Assembly (NCBI GenBank): GCA_020152595.1
Contig: JAIGNY010002795.1
Coordinates: 418,501 to 482,500 of the forward strand
DNA from: Chiridota heheva
Taxonomy: Eukaryota > Echinodermata > Holothuroidea > Apodida > Chiridotidae
Reading direction: 5' to 3'
Length of the DNA: 64,000 nt
Under the pieces are notes generated by a model. The model saw nothing but the letters and a program-made list of their open reading frames with translations. It was not told the origin of the DNA and made no database searches. The translations under genes were made by a program, and so were the position numbers. Positions 49,601 through 61,600 of this stretch are shown here, in pieces (position 1 is the first letter of the stretch; the number at the start of each line of letters is the position of its first letter).

Positions 49601-52600
49601 GGGGCAGCAGGAGAACTAGTAGGTAAAGTCTGTCACAAGTTTTGAATTACCTTTTTGAGGAAAGTATTACATTACTTGTTGAAGGTGGTGTTAATTTCTT
49701 TCAAAATGCAACCTTGAGCTTTTATTTTTTTCTTCAATTATCCAAAGCATTATCAACAAGTCACAAAATAAACAGCTGCCTGTTTGTAAGCATAATCTCT
49801 CCTGTGTCCAGAGTGTCTGCATCACTACTCCAAAAGGTTTATAAAATCAAGTCTCGACAATTTCCAAGAAATTTCCCACGAAGAAGAAAGAGATGGCTGG
49901 AGAATTCTCCTCACGGCCAAAGTAATCAGTAGCCTCAGCAATCTTGCGAATGATGAGATCAAATGATATCGATTCAGTTCTTGTACGACAGTTTTTAATA
50001 TTTTCTGTCGGAGGAGCTATTTCCTTTAGAAAATGCGTTGTTTTTATTTCTGTTAATCTTGGCTGAGGTTCCTGCTTGGAAAAGAGACATCGTAAAAAAT
50101 TTTATAGACTTGAATTGTGGATGTAAATTAAATGATTGACTTTTCTTGACTTTTTTTCTTCTTTTTTTGTAAGTGTTTCTTGAAGACTTTGTAAGAAATT
50201 TTATTCCATGGATAATCCTAGCCAGTTCCATGTATGAACTGTAATATATTACGTAGAGCCCTAAAAGCTAATAAAAAATAAAGATTTTGAGGAGGGGGGG
50301 GAAGCATAGGTGGGATTTACCTACTAGAAGTGGGGGAAAAGTCAAAAGGGGGGGGGAATCATGCAAACATACAAAAAATAAACATACAAACAATATAAAA
50401 TTGGAGGAAAAAAAAAAGGGGGAAGTTCCCCCTTGTGCCCCAACTTTCACCCATAGGGGATCCGGGAAGGGAGTTTCTGAATCATGATCTGCATATTGGC
50501 ACATTTATAAATATTGATTGATTTGTCATTAGTACAAATTTATAAAAGCAAAGAAAAACAATAGAAAGGTTCATCACCCATTTGACCCATTTTACAGTTT
50601 TGCCCCAAATTAAAGATGTTAATCAAATTCGTTATCAATCTTTCCATTTTGATTAAATATCTGTACATGAATACCTTTCCTTTAAGCTATGCATGAGCTT
50701 GTATGATTTCAAAGGGTATATTTTCACCATTGGAAGCTTGAAAATCTAATTTTAAACATTCTAATGTATTTAAAAATTGATAATTCTTACAGAAATGTCC
50801 ACATCTCCATGCATTTTAGATGTATCAACATGACATTATCCTCGCTGTACCCCTGTATATATTATAAATATTCTTCTAGCTCCCTCGTTAAGGTTCTTTT
50901 GACCAAAATCTGACCTTTTCTTTTTCGTACATCTTTTATCCAGCCATCCCACTTTCAAAATTAGCATCTTCTATTGAAAACAAATGATAAGAAAGCAAAA
51001 ATCATTCAAACAAAATGAAGAAATTTGGAAAACACGTAATCATTTGCAGCTATTGGCAATTTCACCCAAGGCAAGCTTTCACGTGAGTCGTAGGCCTATG
51101 CTTATTCCTTTGTAGACAATTACGCACTGTTCACCTTTTGAGTCCGAAGAGGCTATAGTATGCACATATTTTTATGCGTGTCTCAATTGTTTGATAATGG
51201 GTCGCTCTGAAATTGACCCCAATAAGTTCAACAACGATGTAAGTGATCTGCAGGATAACTATTTATTAGAAGAAACCTTAAGTTAAAAGAAGTAACCTTC
51301 ATTTTTTTGTTAAGTAATATAATCTCAACTGTTTTGTTATAGTCTTAAGCGAAACAATTTAATAAGAGATTTTTTGTATAATCAGATAATAGTAATTGTA
51401 CAGGATTTCTAAATGTATGACCACGTAATCGAGATGCATTTACATGTAAGCTAAATTGCCGTAATTATATATTCAGATTCATGAGGTCAGCAGGAGTTCC
51501 CATGATGATTAGAGAATGATATCAGTTAGTTTAGTTAATATTAGCTTTTGTAACTTATGAGCATGCATGTAAGCCGTATTTTCTTATATCAATCCAATTC
51601 TTTTTTAATCCTCTGCCATAATTCTAAAAAAGTACAAGAAAATTACAAATAGCAAATATAATTACTAAATTTAGCTTGAAGCAAGTTTGCGGCAAGCTAA
51701 CAATTTTTAGCTTGCGCAAGCTTGCTTCAATCTTGTACACGATTGCTGGAACCTTCAGCAAGTTTGCTGCAACCCTGCGGCAAGCTTGCAGCAGGCTAGT
51801 ATTTGGGACAAATGCAAGGGTGCTAGCTTTTGCAAGCTAACATAAGTTTGCGCAAATTTGTTTTTGTTAGCTTGCAGATAGTTTTGCCAGCTTGCGCAAG
51901 CTAGCAATTTGTATTCATCCCAAATACTACCCTTCAAGTTACAATTTTTTTAGCTAGCAGCACGCTTGCGATAAGCTAAGAAGTTTAGCTTGCGTAAGCA
52001 TGCTGCTACCTTACGCAAGCTTGCTGCAACCTTGCACAAGCTTTCTGCAACCTTTAAGCAAACTTGCAGCAAGCTAGTATTTGGGACAAATGCTTTGCTG
52101 CAAAGCTTTGCTGCGAAGCTTGCTGCAACTTTGCACAAGTTTGCTGCAACTTTGCACAAGATTGCTGGAACCTTGTGCAAGTCTGTTGCAACCCTGCGGC
52201 AAGCTTGCACCAAGCTAGTATTTGGGACATATGCAAGGTTGCTAGCCTTCGCAAGCTAACATAAGCTTGCACAAAAAAACAATTGTTAGCTTGCAGATAG
52301 TTTGTACTAACTTGCGCAAGCTTGCAGAAAGGTTTTGCTGTCTTGCGCAAGCTAGCAAGCTTGCATTTGTCCCAAATACTATAGCTAAGTTGCAGCAAGT
52401 TGGTGCAAGCTAAAATTGCTAGCTTATCACACGCTTGCTGCAAGCTAAACTTCAAGATCTGTAAAGGTATTTTAGTGACTGATGAAAGATTTATATAAAA
52501 GTTTGGAGCTGCCTGCCCATCAATATTTTTGATCAGCCAAATTAAGAATTTTTTTTTTTTTTGTTAAGAAATTTTGAAAAATTAGTAAGAAAGAAGATAT

Positions 52601-55600
52601 GTGCAGTAGGTGGGAGGGGACACAAGTTATTGACACAGAATATACATTTTACTGCTTTATGGATATAGCTTTCAAAAGAACTGTAGGGTTGGGGGTATTT
52701 TACCCCTCACCTTGTCACCCTTGCCAAAATGCTACTGACATGTAACTTAGCATACTCCTACTTAAGCTAAATCACATATGCCAATACAGTTCAATTATTC
52801 AATATCAAAATTGGCAAATGGGATCCTGACAGAAAATTATATCTTTGTAATTGAAGCTGCAGGATGAAAATTTCCCTGGACGTGAGCCAAAATTTTTCAA
52901 GGTACCTTGCCAGTATTTTATCATCACTTTAGTTTGACCTTCGCGTATGTGAAACAACTGCATTCTTTTAAAATTCACTCGTGCGTCGTAATTCCAATCT
53001 TGTTTCACAAATTATGTATGAAGGTCAATAGACACTGCGGGCAAGTAAAGGAGTAAAATTTCACAAACAAAAAGTAACGAAAAATACAGAAGTGCTGTCA
53101 AGATGAATCGTAAGTGACCGTTATTTATCTGAAAGAGATGGAAGTTTTCATTTGTGAATTCGGATCTTTACACTTTGTTTCATTTTTAGATGTTTTTAGA
53201 GTTCAGTAAAAGGTTTATGGACTGGTAGATGAGGCAACATTTACTTTAAAAAAATGGTGAAAAACTACTTCAATATTGTGCAATTCAGTTAAGGAGATAT
53301 GCTAGTTTAAAGTCTCAATTGTGTAGAAATGACTCATGTGGAAAGTTTTCTGTAAAAGGTGCATGACACCCTCATTGATAATTGTTTAATGGTCCAATGG
53401 CATTCACAATTCTCCTTTAGAAGATACCATCAAGTTCCATGGTGTCAGCAGCATGATATATGCTGACAACACCTAAATTTATGCGTTCAAGTCAAGAGTG
53501 GAAGAGCATGATTCTATACTCCCAAAATTGGAAGCTTGCATAAGAGACATCAGGTCATGGTCTATCGCTAATGATATGAAGGAAGTTGAATGATGACAAG
53601 ACTTAAATAATTCACACATCTTCACGCTTCAGATCTGCCATTTCAATCCCACCACTCCATATTGTTAACACTCCTGTTGAGCCCGTAATAAGTTCTGTAA
53701 GTTCTATAAGTTGTTTCCCTATTTCCCCCTCTTTTATTTTATTTGTTTTTTCAGCACCGTGAGACTTTACTGTGTTGTGCTTTATAAGAACTGTATATTG
53801 TTATTATTTTTTTATATATTTTTTTAAATTTATTATTATTACTATTATTATCATTATTATTATTATATAAAAAATTTATATATCACTTTTTGGTTCTGAT
53901 GCTAATAGCATAAGGAACCTATGCAGTCATGCTGGCATGTGTATGTATGTATGTGTGTATGCATATATGTGTGTATGTATATATGTGTATGTGCATCTGT
54001 GACAGCAAGCTCATAAGCGTGATATCTCAAGAAGGATACATTAGGTTCATGTCACATGTGGTACACAGGTAGCCCATGGTCCGCAGATGTGCCCTATTTG
54101 TTCTTGGCGGCAATGTCTTGCATATTAATGAGTAGGCGGGGCTTAATGTAAATATCTTGAAATGCTTATATTTTTACAACCGTATGTCTGCTTTGTTTCA
54201 TATTTAGTGTAATTATACTGTTACCTAGTGTCTACATGTTCATGGTACAAAAATGTTGAATTTCATTAATATGCATAGTGGGTGGAGCTAAACATGATTT
54301 TGTTGAAAAGAGCTTGTAACACGGCATCTCAAGAACGGTAAACTGGATCCATGTCATATTTGCTACACAGATAGCCCATAGTCTGTAGATGTACCTTATT
54401 GTTTTTGGTATTGATGTCATGCATATTGATAAGTAGGTGGGGCTTAATATACAAAATCTTGAAATATTATTTTGACAATCACATGTCTGATTTGTTTCAT
54501 ATTCAAAATAATTATGTAGTTAGCCAGTGTGTATGTGTTCATTGTATAAAATCGTTTAATATCATAAATATGCATAGTGGGCGGGGCTTAAAATGATTTA
54601 GCTGCAAAGAGCTTGTAAATAAGCACAATATCTGAAGATCAATTTTATGTTTTTATGTATGTGGTATACAGATAGTCCTTAGTCTGTAGATGTGTCCTAT
54701 TGATTTTGGTGGTGATGTCATGCATATTAATGAGTAGGCGGGGCTTAATTTTGAAATCTTCAAATGCTCATATTTTAACAATTACCTCCGTTTTGTTTGA
54801 TGTGGTATAAATATGTTGTTAGCTGGTATGAACAACGTTTGATATCATTAACATGCATATTGGGCAGGGCTTAATATGATTTTGTTGAAAAGAGCTTGTA
54901 AACACTCTAATTCAAGGACAATACATTGGATACAGGCCATATGTGGTACACAGATAACCCATGGTCCATTTGTGTGCTCTGTTGGTGGTGATGTCATGCA
55001 TATTATTAAAGGGGGGGGGGGGTTAATTTGTTCCATGATATTTATTCATAAGCCACACCCTCCAATAAAAACGTTGACAACATTATCCGTTGCACAATAA
55101 TTAACAACATTGCCATAGCAAGTATGATGCAAAAAAGGTTGCTCATTTATTTTTTTCTTCAAGAATTTGTCAGTAAGCCCCACCTTAGCCACCTACTCAT
55201 TGATATTCATGACATCACTACCACAACATTGGAACATACTGTATGTACAGACCATGACTCATCTGTATACCTGATATATCATCAATCTGGTATATAGTTC
55301 ATGAGATACTGTATGGTGTTTACATCATTTAGCACTTTCACATTAAGCCACGCCCACCATGCATATCAATAAAATCTGCTGATAACATTAGCATGTACAC
55401 AATAACCAACAAAATTATCATGCCCAATATGGCACAAAATGAATATACAGTTGCTCATTTATCACTTTCTTGATATCATCACTTTTTAATATTTTCACTT
55501 TAAGCCCGCCCACTTATTAATATGCATGATATCACCCAAAAAATAGGGCACATTTACAAACCATGGGCTATCTGTGTATCAAATATGAGTTAACTGTTCT

Positions 55601-58600
55601 TGAAATACTGTGTTTACAAGCTCGTTTCAACAAAAGCATATTAAGCCCCACCCACTATGCATATTAATGAAATTCAACATTTTTACATCATGAACATGTA
55701 CCTAAAACTAAACACTCATTATTAACCAATGAATATTGTCAAACAGATAGAGTAACTGTAGTGAAGGTGATTTATATCATTAAGTTATCAGGCACTAACA
55801 AACAAAACCATTATGTTAACCAAAAAAAGGCCCCTTGACCCACATAGAAACCATAGTTCCATGAAGGATCAGAAAAGATTATTCATTGAAATTTGTAAAG
55901 ATGATAAATGAGGAAACACACATCTTAGTAAGATTTCACCTCCCTAACTGATCCAAAATTTTTTAAAGTTGTAGATTTTGATCCATTAATCAAAGATTTG
56001 AAGTTGGTCCAAAAATAAAGATTTAGGGTACAAAATTAAAGATTTGTTGTCCAACATTGAAGACTTTTGATCCCAAATTGGAGATTTTTGGCCCCAAATT
56101 GAGATGTTTCAGTGAAAACTGGAAAAATTTGGTTTAAAATTAACAATAATTCAGTCGATATGAATAAAAAATGGCAATATCTGTTTTCTACAATTCATTT
56201 GATATTTCACTTGATTTTGTATATGGCTTTCACAATTTTTTTGGGGGGAAGGGGGGGGCTACGACATTTTTAGGGGGCTAATCCCCCAATCACCCCCTCA
56301 GACATTCCACTGTCTTCGTTGCTGTAGTAGATGAAATATATACTCTAAAAACACAATGCCCAAATTTTGCCTGTATTTAAGTCTGCTCAAATATATACAT
56401 TTTAGAATGGGAAATTTCCCCTGTACCTCTTCCTCCTACACATATTTGATTTACGCAGGTCTAATGTTTTTGCCCTCACTTTTTGATTGTTTGCCCCTAT
56501 AAATTCACCTTTCTAGTTGCTTTCAATTTCATATCGGAGCGCTTATGTACAAGTGTGTAGCCAAGATAAAATGTCAGGGAAAGGAAAGGGGGGGGTGGAG
56601 GGGACCAAGTCAAACCAATCTAAGGATGATGCATTAATGTGTTTTATGAGCAGTTTTGACATGATTAATGGAATATATTGGGACAAGAGGGCATGGTCTT
56701 ATAAGCAGGGAGCAGAGAGAAAATTCTCTGAAATTTTTCTTTCCATTGGAAAAATTGGAATTTTTAACAAAAAATTGAAGGAAATTTGGGTAAATTCATT
56801 GGAAATTTGGGTAAAATTGGCAAAATTTCCCACTAATTGATTCAAATTTACCAAAATTGAAAAAAATTGCCCTAAAAAAAGAAATTTTCCAAAATGGCAA
56901 AGATGAAAAAAATTCCCCCAAATTGAAGAAAATTTACAAAAAATTTCCTCAAAACAAAGAAAATTTCTAAAAAATTGTAAAATTTACTGAAAATTGAAGG
57001 AAAATTGTCCCTTAAATGAAGGAAATGTCCAAAAATGTAAACACAATGAAAGATATTTCCCAAACATTGAAAGGGATATTAAAAATATTGAAAGAAATTT
57101 TTCCGAAAATTGAAGAAAATATACCGAAAATCTTGCCTAAAAATGAAGGAAATGTCCCAAACAGTGAAGAAAATTTACCCCAAAGTAAAGGAAATTTTCA
57201 GAAAATTACATGGGAATTAAATAAATTTCCCAAAATTGTAAGACAATTTCCAAACATTGTAGGAAATTAACCAAAAATTGAAGAAAATTTAAATAAACTG
57301 AGACTAAGAATTATCTTATGGTAAAAGAAGTATCATTGGAAAAATCTCATGCCACCCCCCCCCCCCCTTCCTCCTCCTTCTTCCTCCTTTCCCCTCTTCC
57401 CCTCTGGCTATGCTCCTGCTTACGTAAATGTTTTAACGTACCTCAAGCTTTGAAAATAATGTTCTGGTGTTTCACAACATACTTAGGATGATCTTCATAT
57501 CATATGCAGATAATGTATATCAGAGGTGCATGCATGAATAAGAAAGTTCAATTATCTCTCTTTTCTTCAAATATTTGTTCTGGATGTGAGTTATACTGTC
57601 TCTAGGGTCGAACCCTTTTCCAATAACATTTTGATTGAAGGTGTAGTACATCTGCCATCATGTAGCAATTTCATCTTCGCTGCTGTAGTAGATGAAACAT
57701 ATGGAAGGAAACCTTTTCGCCTTTTAAGCATACTTCTAAGAGAAAAATTGGTGTGGTTAACGCTCATTTAACATGCGGTTAACTCTGAGACTCCCTGAAT
57801 TTGTGCGTAAGCTCAGCGCATATGCTAAGTTAATGTCATGAGGTAGGGGTAGGGCAATGGGTTGAAAGGGAGGGGTAGTTCTCTTCTGAACCCCTTGCCA
57901 CCAGCCCCTAATTAATGGGGAAATAACAGCCCTGTTGGGTATGGGGAGGTCAAACAAGTCATCTGTTTTTCTTGCCTTTCAATATTTTCTGAATTAATTC
58001 TTTAATTTGCATGGTTTTAATTTTTGTCCATATTTAATGTTGAAATTTAATCATAATGCACTATTAAACAATTATGGTCATGGGTGGCTGTCCATAGGGG
58101 CAAGGGTGTGCTCCTCCCCCCCCTCCCCCAGGAGATGTGCTAATCAATTGTTTTTTGTATTAAATTATATGTATAATTAAAAAGATGTTTAATTTTACCC
58201 CCCCCCCAATCAATGTTTTGCCCCTCAACTAAAATATCTAACCACACTGCGTATGTTCGTGGCCAATTTAAGTTGATGAGCAAAGGTTTTGTAGTTACTA
58301 GATGCAACAGAAAACAGTACAAACCCTTTTATCAGTCTGGACTAAAACGATAATTCATATAAGTGGAACAAGATTATACACTCACTATTACTCAGTCATA
58401 CAAATTGTCAGTGTCATTGAAGGTTTATGAACAGGAAATAATATGTTCACCTGCGGACAGCAAAGATAATTAATTTCTGAATTAAATAGTTTTTGCATTT
58501 TGAAAATAGCTTTTGTAGTTTTTAAGTTAGAAGTAATCAAAGCTTTAATTTTGTTCAGTATATTTAAACAAAATGTGACGTATGAACAGGAAAATACCTC

Positions 58601-61600
58601 AAAATGCTTTTGTTTTTCTTTATAATTCTTCCTTAATTTTATAATTTTATGTTCAAAATGCTTTCTCAGCTTGAGGTTGGTTGGGGAGGGGGAGGGTATA
58701 TGGTAAAGATTGAATTCTTCATCAGAATTGTCTTTGCTTTTGCAAAGAAAAATGGTAGAAAGTTAAAAAGCAATGGATTTACATAAGAAAATAGAGACTG
58801 TGCCCCGTTCATACATCACAAGAGTAACGCAAAAATTTGCACCTTTGAAAAATATTTGAAATTTTTTCAAAAAGCTGTAAAATGGCCAATATTGATATTG
58901 ATGATTTTTTATTTTATTTTCGCTTTATGTTGCCTCTATCTGTCCATATACCATTACAGAAAAAAACCGAATTACCACTTTCAATCATCCTTCCATTCAT
59001 ACTCTAACAATATATCTCATTTTCGCAAGTTATTCTGTGTGAACCTGCAGAGATTGTGACATTTCTCTGCTCCCAGCTTGTCACTCAACATTTCTACAAA
59101 CATCCTTCATAAAGTTTACAAGAAAAAATAAATCTTGTTGATATTTAGCATCCAGGGTATATATCTTTACTTTTAATACTACTTTGAAAACCCCTCTAAA
59201 ATGTCATGATGCTATCCAGCAGATATTGATTTTTCGCAGAACTTAATTTTTCCTGTGGATATTTTCATCTCTTAACCATATTTATAAAGAAGTTTGACAT
59301 TTTGCTTTCAACTCGAGATACACTAGAGATTTGGTAATTTCTTATCATCGTGAGCAATTTGCAGAGCGTGTTTACGTGACACATCACCTTGCTGTGCTCG
59401 TAGAAACGAAGAGTAAATTAAAATTAGCGTATTTTACCTCAGTTCTCTGAGATATCATGTCAGCTCGCGAAAGACAGCTTAAATGTCAAAGGGCCATTTG
59501 TGGGCAAAATTGTCTTTATATAGCTTGTGCTCATAGGCTATTGGGTATCATATAAACCCTTTCTCTCAACTGTTTTGTAATCAGATTTTAGGTTGTTTAG
59601 CAATGTTTTATTAATGTTTTGAAGTGCTAGTAAGGTGGATAGCGGTTTGTGAGGGAGCAGGTGTTTACAGATAACTTACATTTTGCATTTGCATCACACG
59701 TAATGTCCGTTGCATTGCTAAACCTTGGTTAAAAGTTAACCGATTCACCGAGTTTCAATTTTTGGTTGCAAAATTTTGATTAAATGTCATGGTTCTTGTT
59801 TTGCATATTCTCAAGATGCAATCTAATTCAGTTGCGATATAGTAGAGGGAGGCATTCTTACAAAGAAGTTTGAGAAGTGATATAGTGGTAGTACTTGAGT
59901 GGTGGGATGGAGGAAGGCCAGGTAAATAAGCGAGTGTGTAACGTTCTCAACAAGTGAGAATAGGTAGAGGATAAGTGAGCTATAGAGTTATGTGACCAGA
60001 GTTGATAGATAGTAGAATGGAGTTGTGGAATGGATGTTGCAGGGCAAATGGTATCGGGAGTATTTGGTAAAATAATGAAATCATCAGAACAAAATGTAGT
60101 GGGATTAATATGTACAGTGTGAAGTTGTGAGTGACTAATTAATGAGTGATTGATTTCAGGTGAATGAGTGATTGATTTCAGGTGAATGAGTGACAATTGT
60201 CGAGTGAGAAATATACTATTGGTGACTGAGAGGTAATGGTTTGATGGGATTTGACTACACGGGTGGGTGAGACAATTAGGACTTATTGGGTGGGTGAGAA
60301 ATGCACGGGTGGGTGAGACAAATAGGACTAAGTGGTTGGGTTAGAAGTGTGATGTGGGTGTGTGGGAAGGTTTGGGTGGATGGGAGGGAGGGACCAGGTG
60401 CATGCATGGGTGAGAATTGCGTGATGAGAAAAAATGGGTGTCTGTGCCAGATGATTGAGTGCATGATAGTAGATGAGGGAAGCTATTGCGTGGGGTAGGC
60501 GTGTGCAAGATTGTGGGTAATTAACTTAATTTGAAATGTTTGGTTGGTGATGAAGAAATACTGTGGGTAAATGAGAAATATTAGATACTGTAAGTAAGAT
60601 ATATGTGCTACGCGAGAAGAAATGCTTGACAATAAGTATGGTTGAAGAAGATGCTAAGTACGTGCATTATCTTGACTAATTTTGTTTTTTAATAAAGTGA
60701 AAAATGAAGGGTAGGTGAGATTTTCTGTTTGACAAGAATGGCGTGGACGGGTGAGAATACTTGGAATGAGAAAAACTGAGTAAGTAAGAAGTATGTGTTA
60801 AATGATTGTTAAATCTTTCAATTTAAATGGGTTAAAGTTTTAAGGGAATGGAGCTAAATGTTTTCTTCATAGGATCACATGCTAATGATAGTCATGCAGC
60901 AGTAAAGATAAAAAAGGTTAATGAATATTCACTTGGTCGGAAATGTGACCTGAGGTCATCAGACCGCATAGTTACCGCACGCATTCACCCCACATTGGAG
61001 TGAAAACAAAGCGATCAGCTGTGTTTGTTTACATGCCATACATACCGCACACAGTAAACACATACGGACTAACCCACGTGTATCGCGCAAAGGTTTGTTT
61101 TCACTCCAGAAAATGGCGTCATCTCCCGGATGTGACGTTGTGCCGACCAAGTGAATTAAATGACATTGTCAAACTTTGATAATTTTGTATGAAAATTGTT
61201 GAAATGTCCAGCCATAAATTTGAGTTTCACAATGCACTTAACAGGCCTGATTTCTACAATTGTGCCTCGATCATTCCTCGATCCACATGTCACTCACAAA
61301 AAGTCCCCCTTTTCCACAAATTTGAGGGTAAAGTTGATGGTTTAGTAGTTATATTCATAACAGATTTCAATATGTTTCTTTATCCAAAGTTCATTCTTCC
61401 AAGCAGACTATTCACTGCAGTGTTCCCCAGGGTTCTATTCTTGGACCCCTATTATTCTTACATTATATAAACAATCCCCCAAATGTTACTTCCAATTTCC
61501 ATTTTATCTTTGTATGCAGACGATACCAATCTACTTCATAAAGGCCATGACATAAATACTTTATAATCAACGATATTAATACTGAAATCCCCGAAATTAC

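Noticed and set aside
49798..49841. Possible exon after CCTGTGTCCAG
   Set aside because: The donor (AAAAG|GTTTAT) is weak, the segment is 25 bp and the phase does not fit exon 5.
53452..53700. Reverse-transcriptase fragment
   Set aside because: A YADNT-like word and weak similarity in order were seen, but frames are too broken to support a separate call.
60240..60420. Telomere-like GGGTGGGTGAGA sequence
   Set aside because: Units are irregular and do not match TTAGGG or other telomeric repeats.
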